A stretch of DNA of 25,190 nt from Gammaproteobacteria bacterium. GTDB lineage: Bacteria > Pseudomonadota > Gammaproteobacteria > JAABTG01. The notes under the pieces are model-generated. The model saw only the letters and a list, made by a program, of their open reading frames with translations, was not told where the DNA came from and did no database searches. A program made the translations under genes and the position numbers. Below, one piece after another: positions 1 through 8,072 of this stretch (within the stretch, counting starts at the first letter, position 1; each line of letters opens with the position of its first letter). Location of the stretch: contig JASJBY010000024.1 in NCBI GenBank assembly GCA_030066245.1, positions 1 to 25,190 of the forward strand, written 5' to 3'.

Positions 1-1229
1 AAAGCATGGGCCGCGCGGTAGACGGTACCATTGCCTCCGCCCCCTATCCTTTGCTCGAGGCGATACTGCCCCAGCTTGCGCTCGATGCGGGAGACCTCGT
101 TGCGCAGTTCGCGCCGGTAGGAACGAACCGATGACACCAAAATGACCAGGGCGAGCAGTATGCCGCCGCCGGCGATGGCGGCAATGGCCAGATTACGCGT
201 GCGGGACAGTTCGGCCAGAAAATCGCTCTCGGGTACCAGGGCGGCGGTCCAGTACCGACGACCGGGCAGATACTCGTAGGCCACGAAGCCGGCCCACCAA
301 GGTTCTCCCTGGGTCCGATAGCGGAAGATATCGGCAGGGCGTCCCCGCTGCTCCCATTCGGCGAAGGCATCCTGCACGGGTGGGAGGTCAAGTGCATCGA
401 CTGATTCCAGGACGGCTGCTGCTCGCGCTTCCGGTTGAGCGTAGCGTTTCGCGGCGGGCAGTCCCACGAGGGTAGCGTCGTCGGTCACCACCATGGCCAG
501 GCCGTGCTCAGTCGGACGGAGTGATGTCGTCAGGATGGACAAATCCTGAAGAATGATATCCCAAGCCAGGACGTACTCTTCGCCCGTTTCTCCATGCCGC
601 CATTTCCTGGAGATTGAGATGCCGGGTTTCTGCGTCGTGTAGAACACGTACGGCTCCGTGTAAGCCATGGCGCCGGGATCCTTGTCTGCCACGTTCCGGA
701 ACCAGGGGCGTGTCCGGGGATCGAAATCAGCCCGGCGGCTCCAGCTCTCTTCAACCTTTCCGTCTTGCCAACGGCGCCACTGGCTGATTCCAGGTTTGGC
801 GCGCATGTCGATTTCGCGGGTAAGGACGCCGTTGCCGTCGTTTAGAATGAAAAGGGATGAGCCCTGGATATTCCCCGCGATCGCCGCACTCAGGTGAGGA
901 TAGTTTCGCAGGAAAGGCTTCATCACGTGATAGAAGTCCTCGGCCAGATGGCCGCTGAAGAAATCAACCCGCTCCAGCTGTTCCTGGGCGATAATCAAAC
1001 CCTGCTCGAAGGGTGAGAAGTAAGCGTCAAGCTTGCTGCTGATGGCAAGCGTGGTCTGGTCTATTAGCTTGTGCGACAGGGTATCCACCAGACGCTTGTC
1101 GAAGTAGACCAGCGCCAAGAAACACAGGCCGAGGGTCACGAGGGCAACAAGCACCAGGTTGCGTACCAGGCGCCGGTTTGTCGCTCCCAGCCCTGTGCGC
1201 AGCGACCCGGAATTAAGTGTTCGAGGCAC
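1..1229 (-). CDS. dCache sensor Ser/Thr protein kinase (C-terminus beyond the window)
   Basis: This is a membrane-anchored receptor kinase, truncated by the left edge after 409 codons. Residues about 22-44 form one membrane helix and 344-368 a second. The roughly 300 residues between them would lie in the periplasm and look like a double Cache domain; the DPRTRPWF and EPYVFYTTQKPGIS stretches are typical of dCache_1. After the second helix comes YRLEQRIGGGGNGTVYRA (389-406), which is the glycine-rich ATP loop of a Hanks-type kinase (G396-G401, V403). The catalytic lysine, HRD and DFG motifs lie outside the window, so activity cannot be judged. The start is a GTG 12 bases after the stop of the upstream transporter gene. 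The frame is closed by that gene's TGA, so no longer start exists, and there is no clear ribosome site; coupling to the upstream gene is likely. The ligand is unknown. A sensor histidine kinase is excluded by the glycine-loop sequence. Confidence 0.8.
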   Translation of the reverse strand, partial: MPRTLNSGSLRTGLGATNRRLVRNLVLVALVTLGLCFLALVYFDKRLVDTLSHKLIDQTTLAISSKLDAYFSPFEQGLIIAQEQLERVDFFSGHLAEDFYHVMKPFLRNYPHLSAAIAGNIQGSSLFILNDGNGVLTREIDMRAKPGISQWRRWQDGKVEESWSRRADFDPRTRPWFRNVADKDPGAMAYTEPYVFYTTQKPGISISRKWRHGETGEEYVLAWDIILQDLSILTTSLRPTEHGLAMVVTDDATLVGLPAAKRYAQPEARAAAVLESVDALDLPPVQDAFAEWEQRGRPADIFRYRTQGEPWWAGFVAYEYLPGRRYWTAALVPESDFLAELSRTRNLAIAAIAGGGILLALVILVSSVRSYRRELRNEVSRIERKLGQYRLEQRIGGGGNGTVYRAAHA

Positions 1230-1241
1230 GTTCTTAGGGTC

Positions 1242-3464
1242 TCATGTGCGCCGCTGACTCCGCTTCACAACGTAGAGATCGCCGGTGTCCAAACGCTCTT
1301 CTTCGGTAGCCTCGGCCGACGATAGCGGCAACGGTTCTCTCCGTTTGCTAGCCGAGAGCAATTCGTGAAGCATCTGCCGCGGCGGCCGGTCGGTCTTCGC
1401 CGGCTTGCCGGGCTTGGTGATGATCGGCCAAAGGACATTGCGCAGATCCAGCGGCAGGCTATTGTCCAGATACTCCAGGGCGGTACCTTCCTGGGTGGCG
1501 TCGCCGCTTTGCAGCGCCTGAAAGCAGAGCTCCATGGCCACACTACCGTACAAGGTCCCGAGGAGGTTGAACAGATGGTGCTCGGCCTGCACCTGCGTTC
1601 GGAGTCGTTCCTGCCCGGCTTGTCGGTGGGGCATGGCGCTCAATGCGTGTTCCAGTTCCTGCCGGACCTGGTCGGCACGGAAGTCCAATCCCGGATAAGT
1701 TTGCTTGAGTCGTTTCAGACCCTCTCCACAGCGGTAGTGTACATCCGGGTCCTCGTCTGCGAGCGCTGCCACCAGGCCGTCTAGTGCTCTCTGGTTGTCT
1801 GTTCGTCCGAGCAGCAAGGGGATGCGGCGACGGATGAGCGGGTGAGCGCGGTGGTCCAGCAGGGCATCGACCAACTGGCCTGTCGCCGAGGACGCAACGG
1901 TGCGTAGCGACTCGAAGGCCTCGCGCACGTATTGCGGCTCCTGCAGCAAAGGCAGGACGTGCGGAACCAGGGCGGCGGTCGCTGCCTGGGTTGCCAGGGC
2001 GCGGCGCACGCGTTCGGCGTCGTCGCTGCGCAGATCAGCAATGGTCGCCATCACAGGGTCGGACGGCTCAGGCGCGAAAGGGTGCTCTGACACCGGCGGC
2101 GCTCGGGTTTTATGGTCCGCCTGATAGTCCGCAATCTGCTTGAGCAACTGATTTCGCCCCAGGGACGTCTGGGTGGTCGCCAGGGTGTGTCTTGTGGTGG
2201 CATCCACCGCCACCACGTCTTCAGCCTTCAAGGCACCGCTGCGCAGGTTATCGGCGAGTTGGGTCACGTAGCCGTGGTGGATGAGATAGACCACCAGCAG
2301 GCAGAGAGCCGCCAGGATCAGGGCAGTGACCAGAAGGATTTCGTCGGTAGCGGCCGGAAACAGGAGTATGCCCATCACCAGCACGCTGCCGAGCATGTCT
2401 CCGCTTCGGTCGGCCCCGACGTCGATCAGGATCTTGGTGGCTCGCTTGTCAGCCGCGGCGATGGGCGTGTAGAGCACCTCGAAGCCGGCGCGGAAAAACG
2501 AGTTGTAAAAGATGTTGGCACCGGCGCGCAGAAGGGTGACGGTAAGCAGTTGCTTGAGCATCAGCACCAATGTGCTGCCCGCCAATACGACTATGGGCCA
2601 GACGGCCATCGCTCCGCCGAGGCCCAGCCAGCGCAGGGCTTTGCCGCCCACGAGGCTCTGCAGCAGAAAGCCACCGAGTCCCACCGCCGTGTAGAAATAG
2701 GAGAAAAACCCGATGAGCTCCTCTTTGCTCAACTGCTCCGCTGCCGTGGCCTTCAAGAGGTAGTCCAGCAAGGCGCCGGTGGTCGCGATCAAGACCGCCA
2801 GTATGGCCATGCGACGAATCAGGGGATTGTGTTTGATAGGGGCGAACAGGAAGCTTGCCGACGGTCTCGTGGCCTCGGTTGAGGGCTGCCCACGGGCGAG
2901 CGTGGCCAGGGATGCCGCGGATACCAGATGAGCGGCACCCAGCACCAGGAGGACGGCGCGCGTGTCCACGGCCGCGGCGACCAGTTTTGCAGTGAGCCCG
3001 CCCAGCAGCCCTCCGAAAGCGGCGGCCGCTGCGAGGCGTGCGATGGTCCGTTTCGCGGTGTAGGGATCGAAGCGCTCGTTGATCAGGGACCAGAAGCCGC
3101 TGATCAGGATGGCGTTCAGCACAGAGACCTGGATGTACAGCGCAATGGACATGAGCTCCGGCTGGAGGCCCATGGCCAGCCACTGGACGCAGAACAGGGC
3201 GGCGCTCGCCGTGTAGAGCTTGGGCACCAGCCTGGCCGGTCCCAGCTTCGACATGAAATGGGACATGCCAAAAACGGCGGCCACGGACAGGATTGCGCTG
3301 ACCAGCATCATGCGTGGCAGCAACGTGACGTCGAAGGCTGTCAGGAAAAGGGCGTCCCGGGTGGCTTTGCCTGCCACGTGGCTTGCGATCATGAGGACGG
3401 CCGCAAGACCGGCGACCCACACAAGGACCCCGGCCTGGCCTTTCGTTGTAACGCTTTCCGACAT
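1242..3464 (-). CDS. ATP/ADP-translocase-like (Npt/TLC) membrane protein with C-terminal HEAT repeats
   Basis: The N-terminal ~420 residues are a polytopic membrane domain of about 12 helices. It opens with GKATRDALFLTAFDVTLLPR, the signature region of the nucleotide-transporter (TLC, ATP/ADP translocase) family also called Npt1/Npt2. The next ~200 residues are soluble and contain HEAT-like helical pairs (ATAALVPHVLPLLQ, NQRALDGLVAALADEDPDVH). Classical translocases are about 500 residues; this product is about 740, so the HEAT part is an added module. I chose the ATG at 3464. A GTG at 3500 would add 12 residues, but a TATAAT box at 3509-3504 predicts a transcript starting near 3497, after that codon. 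Neither start has a good ribosome site. The gene leads an operon with the Cache kinase. Substrate is not shown: free-living relatives need not move ATP. Confidence 0.75.
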   Translation of the reverse strand: MSESVTTKGQAGVLVWVAGLAAVLMIASHVAGKATRDALFLTAFDVTLLPRMMLVSAILSVAAVFGMSHFMSKLGPARLVPKLYTASAALFCVQWLAMGLQPELMSIALYIQVSVLNAILISGFWSLINERFDPYTAKRTIARLAAAAAFGGLLGGLTAKLVAAAVDTRAVLLVLGAAHLVSAASLATLARGQPSTEATRPSASFLFAPIKHNPLIRRMAILAVLIATTGALLDYLLKATAAEQLSKEELIGFFSYFYTAVGLGGFLLQSLVGGKALRWLGLGGAMAVWPIVVLAGSTLVLMLKQLLTVTLLRAGANIFYNSFFRAGFEVLYTPIAAADKRATKILIDVGADRSGDMLGSVLVMGILLFPAATDEILLVTALILAALCLLVVYLIHHGYVTQLADNLRSGALKAEDVVAVDATTRHTLATTQTSLGRNQLLKQIADYQADHKTRAPPVSEHPFAPEPSDPVMATIADLRSDDAERVRRALATQAATAALVPHVLPLLQEPQYVREAFESLRTVASSATGQLVDALLDHRAHPLIRRRIPLLLGRTDNQRALDGLVAALADEDPDVHYRCGEGLKRLKQTYPGLDFRADQVRQELEHALSAMPHRQAGQERLRTQVQAEHHLFNLLGTLYGSVAMELCFQALQSGDATQEGTALEYLDNSLPLDLRNVLWPIITKPGKPAKTDRPPRQMLHELLSASKRREPLPLSSAEATEEERLDTGDLYVVKRSQRRT

Positions 3465-3503
3465 GCGAGCGAGGGCTTCTGGCCGCTGTTGAGGGAGCAC
3501 CCG

Positions 3504-3531
3504 ATTATACCCACAACCTCACGTTTTCCAG
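3504..3531 (-). promoter_or_regulatory. Promoter of the translocase-HEAT / Cache-kinase operon
   Basis: A perfect TATAAT lies at 3509-3504 on the minus strand. A weak -35 (CTGGAA, 3531-3526) sits 16 bases upstream. The predicted transcript start near 3497 favours the ATG at 3464 over the GTG at 3500. Confidence 0.5.
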
Positions 3532-3566
3532 GAAACTCCCTGATGCCGGACGCGCAGCTGTTACGA

Positions 3567-3595
3567 TTGAATCGGAAAGCTGGGCTGCGTACCCT
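3567..3595 (+). promoter_or_regulatory. Possible promoter of the dikinase-hydrolase pair
   Basis: TTGAAT (3567-3572) and TACCCT (3590-3595) are separated by 17 bases in the divergent intergenic region. The -35 matches consensus at 4 of 6 positions and the -10 at 3 of 6. This is a weak candidate. Confidence 0.3.
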
Positions 3596-3633
3596 GAAGA
3601 GGTCGCGCCCCGCTGGATTACGAGAGAGTGCCC

Positions 3634-3639
3634 GAGGAG
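3634..3639 (+). promoter_or_regulatory. Ribosome binding site fixing the dikinase start
   Basis: GAGGAG lies 9 bases before the ATG at 3649. This makes that ATG the start rather than the in-frame GTG at 3628, and it puts a classical signal peptide at the very N-terminus. Confidence 0.75.
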
Positions 3640-3648
3640 TCTTTTCCC

Positions 3649-6579
3649 ATGCGTCACCCGTTCGCCCTTCTGGTCCTCGCGCTGGTTGTTTCGAGCGTCC
3701 CGGTTCTTGCTGCGACGCCTGGGAAAGCCCCGGCTTTGCCGCCGGAGCAGGCCCGGCAGTGGGTGCAGGAAATGAAGGCCGCCTATCGGGGGCCGTTCAA
3801 ACGCATTCGCTGGTTCTGCAACGACGGCTCGGTCCTGCCGCCCAAGGCCTATGCGTGCAGCGAACGGGGCGGGGGCCACCAGCACGGCGAGTGGTCCGAT
3901 CGCGCACGGCAATTGCGCGAGAGCGGTTATCTCATCGCCAGTTTCCTTGCCGGGATTGAGCCCGACGGGTTCCTGAATCAGCCCGATGCGATGGACCGGC
4001 TCGCCCAGATCCTGCTGGAGCAGTTTCTGATTCGCCAGGACGACGGATGGATTCTGCGCAAGGCGCGTTTCTACCGGGGTGCCTACCAGTCCGAGGACGA
4101 GGCGGACGGCGCACGAGCACTGCTGCTGGCCATGCTCGCCGGTACGCGCTCCCAGAGCCGCCAATACCTGCTCCTGCGCACCAGCGCACGCCTGCTGCCG
4201 TGGCAGCAGGACAACGCTTCTTTCTTTCAGGTGCGGCAGGACTCCTCAGCCCTGGCGGCCAAGGTGCCGGATTTCCTGGAGCTGAAGAACAAGATCCACA
4301 ACCGTCCGGATGCGGGCGACGCGGATCGGGTGCGGCGCTTTGCGCAGGGAATCCAGGATCCCGAGCTTGCCGGGCGCTTCGAGGCCCTGGCCAAGGCTAT
4401 AGACGAGGTCTACCGTAGCGATCAACTGCCGGACGCCCTGAATGCTTTGAAGAAGCGAGTTGCTGCCGACTCGGCCCTTGGCAAACAGCTCTCCGCAGCA
4501 GGCTCAGAGCTGAGCCAGCCTGATGCCTTCGCCCGTTACCAGGCCAGTGCCCGACTGCTCGCGGCGCTGCGCGACGCCATGCCGGGCCTTAAACCGGCGG
4601 CTCGACTGGATGCGCTTCGCTTGAGTCTGGAGGTGGAGCTGACCCAGTTCCGAGCATCCACGGAGCTCGAAGATCGCTTCGCCGAGCTTTCCCGGAGGGA
4701 ACGCCTGGCGTTCATGGAAAGCGGCCTCACCGCCCTGTACGGCGTGGGCCTGCTATCAGCGCGGGAGCTAACTGCGGCCCGCGTCGAGCTGCAAGCGCTC
4801 CGCGGCGGGACGGTTCCGGCGGGGACCTACAAGCAGGTACTCGATTACCTGGGTCGTGTCCCCGCATGGGGGAGCCGCTGGCTGAGCTTTCATTTCGGCG
4901 AGGTGGTGGATCGATGGCGGGACATGGAGCCCCTGGTCGATCTCTTCACCCAGGATCAGCTTCGCGGCAGCCCCTTGCTTGCTTACTCCAAGGTGCTCGA
5001 CGGGCTTTTGGTGGACGCGAACCAGGTGCTGGGTGTGCAGCACGAGCTTTTCGGGCGCACCCGCGGCGGCGGCTTGAGGGCCCTGAATCCCGGGTTGGCG
5101 AGGGGGACGCTCAGCGAGTTCGAGAAGGATGCGGAGCCCGCCGAGGATGGGATCTATCTGTTGCCGCACACGCTTGCCGAGCTGACGCCCGTGGCCGGTA
5201 TTCTCACCGCTGGAGAGGGTAATCCCCTGTCCCATGTTCAGCTACTGGCCCGCAACCTGGGAATCCCCAATGTGGCGGTGGACGAGTCCCTGTTGCCGGA
5301 AGTCAGATCGCATGTGGGCAAACCGGTGCTGCTCGCGGTCAGCGCCGCTGGTGTGGTCCGCCTGACGGAGGACCGGGGTCAACTCGACGCCGTGCTTCAG
5401 AAGCAGCAGGACACGCAGGACGTGCTGATACGGCCCGATCTGGACAAGCTGGATCTGAGCGAGCGCCGGCTGCTCGACCTAGCCGGGCTGCGAGCCTCGG
5501 ACTCGGGCCGCGTCGTCGGCCCCAAGTCCGCCAAGCTGGGGGAGCTCAAGCACCACTATCCCGAAGCCGTGGCCGATGGTGTCGCCATTCCGTTCGGGAT
5601 CTTCCGCGAGATGCTCAACCAGCCCATGCCGGGTGAGGGAAAGCCCGTGTTCGAGTGGATGCGCGGGGAGTATCGCCGGCTCGAGAGTTTACCGCCGGGC
5701 TCGAAGCGGAGAGCGCAGGAAACGGATGCCTTTCGCCAGCGATTGCAGACCTGGGTGCGTAACGCCGATCCTGGCGAGGCGTTTCGCTCCGCTTTGAGAG
5801 ACAAGCTGGAAGCAGTCTTCGGCGCAGACGGCAGCTACGGGGTTTTCATTCGCAGCGACACGAACGTGGAGGACCTCCCGGGGTTCACGGGAGCGGGGCT
5901 GAACCTGACGCTGCCCAACGTGGTGGGCGTGGAAGACATCATCAGGGGTGTCTCCCTCGTCTGGGCGTCGCCCTTCAGCCGGCGTGCCTTTGCCTGGCGG
6001 CAGGCGCACATGGACCAGCCTGAGCATGTCTATCCGGCGGTGCTGTTGCTGGAGAGCGTTTCCTCGGAGAAATCCGGTGTGCTGGTCACCCAGGACATCG
6101 ACAGCGGCGAAGCGGGCTGGCTGTCGGTGGCGGTGCAGGAGGGCGTGGGAGGAGCTGTGGACGGCGATGCAGCGGAGTCGCTGCGCATCGCCACAGATAC
6201 CGGCCAGGTGCGGTTGCTGGCCGAGGCCACCGCGCCAAAGCGCCGCATCCTCTCTTCTGAAGGGGGGGTCAAGAGCGTGCCGGTCAGTGATGCCGAGCAG
6301 GTCCTCACGGATCAGGAGGTTGGTCAGCTTGCCGAGCTGGCCAGGCAGCTGCCAAGCCGCTTTCCGCCCATCGAGGATGCTGAAGGCCGGCGGGCCCCTG
6401 CGGATATCGAGTTCGGTTTCGAAGCGGGGGAGCTGCGCCTCTACCAGCTGAGACCCTTCCTGGAAAGCCGCCAGGCGCGCCGCAGCCAGTATCTCCAGTC
6501 TTTGGATAAAGATTTGTCCCGGTCCCGGGACAAACCCGTGAACCTGGCGGCGATGCCCGCCGCGGGAGGAGCACCATGA
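3649..6579 (+). CDS. Exported PEP-synthase/GWD-like dikinase (phosphohistidine domain then ATP-grasp)
   Basis: A 976-residue protein with a Sec signal peptide (residues 1-21, cleavage near VLA-ATP). Residues about 30-450 are a mostly helical region I do not recognise; its early part has the Gly/His-rich GGGHQHGEWS. Residues ~495-570 match the swivelling phosphohistidine domain of PEP-utilising enzymes (GNPLSHVQLLARNLGIPNVAV, with His529 as the phosphate carrier). Residues ~615-940 match the PPDK/PEP-synthase ATP-grasp domain. Residues equivalent to the PPDK ATP site are all present: K626 in VGPKSAKLGEL, R735 in IRSDTNVEDLPG, E921 in DIEF, and Q933/R935 in YQLRPF. The PEP/pyruvate TIM barrel is missing. 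The domain order, His before ATP-grasp, is that of glucan water dikinases. I infer phosphotransfer from ATP via His529 to an unknown acceptor. The signal peptide places the enzyme outside the cytoplasm, where ATP is not normally available. The stop overlaps the next start (ATGA). Confidence 0.8.
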   Translation: MRHPFALLVLALVVSSVPVLAATPGKAPALPPEQARQWVQEMKAAYRGPFKRIRWFCNDGSVLPPKAYACSERGGGHQHGEWSDRARQLRESGYLIASFLAGIEPDGFLNQPDAMDRLAQILLEQFLIRQDDGWILRKARFYRGAYQSEDEADGARALLLAMLAGTRSQSRQYLLLRTSARLLPWQQDNASFFQVRQDSSALAAKVPDFLELKNKIHNRPDAGDADRVRRFAQGIQDPELAGRFEALAKAIDEVYRSDQLPDALNALKKRVAADSALGKQLSAAGSELSQPDAFARYQASARLLAALRDAMPGLKPAARLDALRLSLEVELTQFRASTELEDRFAELSRRERLAFMESGLTALYGVGLLSARELTAARVELQALRGGTVPAGTYKQVLDYLGRVPAWGSRWLSFHFGEVVDRWRDMEPLVDLFTQDQLRGSPLLAYSKVLDGLLVDANQVLGVQHELFGRTRGGGLRALNPGLARGTLSEFEKDAEPAEDGIYLLPHTLAELTPVAGILTAGEGNPLSHVQLLARNLGIPNVAVDESLLPEVRSHVGKPVLLAVSAAGVVRLTEDRGQLDAVLQKQQDTQDVLIRPDLDKLDLSERRLLDLAGLRASDSGRVVGPKSAKLGELKHHYPEAVADGVAIPFGIFREMLNQPMPGEGKPVFEWMRGEYRRLESLPPGSKRRAQETDAFRQRLQTWVRNADPGEAFRSALRDKLEAVFGADGSYGVFIRSDTNVEDLPGFTGAGLNLTLPNVVGVEDIIRGVSLVWASPFSRRAFAWRQAHMDQPEHVYPAVLLLESVSSEKSGVLVTQDIDSGEAGWLSVAVQEGVGGAVDGDAAESLRIATDTGQVRLLAEATAPKRRILSSEGGVKSVPVSDAEQVLTDQEVGQLAELARQLPSRFPPIEDAEGRRAPADIEFGFEAGELRLYQLRPFLESRQARRSQYLQSLDKDLSRSRDKPVNLAAMPAAGGAP

Positions 6580-7865
6580 AGTCGCCGCTCTGGGTATGGG
6601 GCTTGGCGGGCTGGCTGCTGGCGGCGGCCGGCGTTCAGGCCTATCCCCTCGATGCTTACGAGGAGACGGGCATCGAACGCTTGGAAGCTTTCCGCCTGTC
6701 CGAGGCCGGACAGCTCAAGGGCCCGCCCCGGCAGCCGTCCGGGGCCCGACTGGGACAGGAGCAGGTGCAACTGCGACTGGTTGACTATCCGGACTTCCAG
6801 CTCCCAGAGGCGGATCCCGGCCTGGCCAAGCGGATCGTTTCCATGCTGGGAGAGCAGCCGGAGCGGTACGCCTTCGCTTTTCTGGATATTTCGGATCCAC
6901 AACGACCCGCCTACGCGGAGTACGAAGCGACGCAGACCATGAATCCGGGCAGCGTCGGCAAGATCCTGGTGGCACTTGCCCTTTTCGATGCGCTGGCCGC
7001 GGCCTACCCCGATGACCTGGAGGCCCGCCGGCGGGTGCTGCGCGAGACGGTGATCACGGCCAACGAGTTCATCAAGCACGACCACCACAAGGTCAGGTTC
7101 TGGCGCGACGGCAAGTATTTCACTCGTCCCCTGCAGGAGGGCGATCAGGGGAGCCTGTGGGAATACCTGGACTGGATGATATCACCCAGCTCCAATGCGG
7201 CGGCGGCCATGGTCCTGCGCGAGGCAATGTTGCTGCGACATTTCGGTACTGGTTATCCGCCGAGTCCGGAGGAGGCCGACGCCTATTTCGCCAAGCCGAA
7301 GTCGGAGTTGCAGGCGCTGCTGGAGGAGGCCATCCAGGGACCGGTATCCCGCGCTCGCCTGGACCTCAAGCAGTTGCGCCAGGGCAGCTTTTTCACTCGC
7401 ACGGGCAAGATTAAAGTGCCCGGAACGACAAGCTACGCGTCACCGCGGGAGCTGATGATGCTGTTGGTGAGGATGGAGCAGGGCCAGCTGGTGGACGCGT
7501 TCAGCAGCCTGGAGATCAAGCGTCTGCTCTACGTGACGGAGCGTCGCATACGCTATTCCTCGTCGCCGGCCCTGCGCGATGCCGCGGTCTATTTCAAGTC
7601 CGGCTCTCTGTACTCCTGCAAGCCCGAGCCGGACTTCAAGTGCGGCAAGTACCGGGGCAATCGAAAGAACCTTATGAACTCGGTTGCCGTCGTGGAGAGC
7701 CCGGCGGGCGAGCCCCGGATGGTCTATTTCATGGCGCTGATATCCAACGTGCTGCGCGAGAACTCGGCGGTGCGGCATCAAACCGTGGGCACCTGGGTTC
7801 ACCGCATGGTCGAAGAGATGCACCCCCGAAGGCCGCCCAGCTCGCCGAGAGTGAGTGCTGACTAA
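6576..7865 (+). CDS. Exported class A beta-lactamase-fold serine hydrolase, coupled to the dikinase
   Basis: A 429-residue periplasmic protein of the serine beta-lactamase / penicillin-binding superfamily. It has a signal peptide (residues 1-22, cut after GVQA). The three active-site motifs are in order: S126-V-G-K129 (nucleophile and general base), S205-S-N207, and K341-S-G-S344. I see no ExxLN omega-loop glutamate, which class A beta-lactamases use for deacylation, so resistance is not implied; a DD-peptidase, amidase or esterase role is equally possible. The product is longer than a typical class A enzyme (about 290 residues) because of ~90 N-terminal residues and extra loops, including a Cys pair near 348 and 358. 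Its ATG overlaps the dikinase stop by four bases and has its own GGGAGGA ribosome site, so the two are co-translated. It shares an LDISDxxRP stretch with the hydrolase at 8073-8990. Confidence 0.8.
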   Translation: MKSPLWVWGLAGWLLAAAGVQAYPLDAYEETGIERLEAFRLSEAGQLKGPPRQPSGARLGQEQVQLRLVDYPDFQLPEADPGLAKRIVSMLGEQPERYAFAFLDISDPQRPAYAEYEATQTMNPGSVGKILVALALFDALAAAYPDDLEARRRVLRETVITANEFIKHDHHKVRFWRDGKYFTRPLQEGDQGSLWEYLDWMISPSSNAAAAMVLREAMLLRHFGTGYPPSPEEADAYFAKPKSELQALLEEAIQGPVSRARLDLKQLRQGSFFTRTGKIKVPGTTSYASPRELMMLLVRMEQGQLVDAFSSLEIKRLLYVTERRIRYSSSPALRDAAVYFKSGSLYSCKPEPDFKCGKYRGNRKNLMNSVAVVESPAGEPRMVYFMALISNVLRENSAVRHQTVGTWVHRMVEEMHPRRPPSSPRVSAD

Positions 7866-7945
7866 CGCGGCCAGTCTGGGATGGCACGCTCGCGTAATTT
7901 CAGAGGAGCCCGGAATCCCGTCGGCGTTCGCTCCGGACTCCGGGC

Positions 7946-7977
7946 CGCGGCCCGTTCGGCTGCCACCGCGGGCCGCG
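7946..7977. terminator. GC-only hairpin between convergent hydrolase genes
   Basis: A 9-bp perfect stem, CGCGGCCCG (7946-7954) with CGGGCCGCG (7969-7977), encloses a 14-base loop between two genes that end facing each other. There is no T-tract on either side, so it is a candidate bidirectional block to transcription rather than a textbook intrinsic terminator. Confidence 0.35.
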
Positions 7978-8072
7978 CGACAGGACGGGCAGTGCAGCGG
8001 GCTCTCACCAGTCGTAACCTCCGGCGAATACGCCCGTCGTCCCGGGCCTGCGTATGCTGAGACTGAACGCAG

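Noticed and set aside
2112..2882. A 256-codon plus-strand frame
   Set aside because: It lies antisense to the translocase-HEAT gene, has no ribosome site and gives a Gln/Gly/Asp-rich product typical of a shadow frame.
2928..3959. A 343-codon plus-strand frame crossing the divergent promoter
   Set aside because: It is antisense to the transporter, then overlaps the dikinase in another frame; its product has no recognisable features.
6576..7865. Calling the serine hydrolases antibiotic-resistance beta-lactamases
   Set aside because: The three superfamily motifs are present but I see no omega-loop ExxLN, and the length of the first is atypical.
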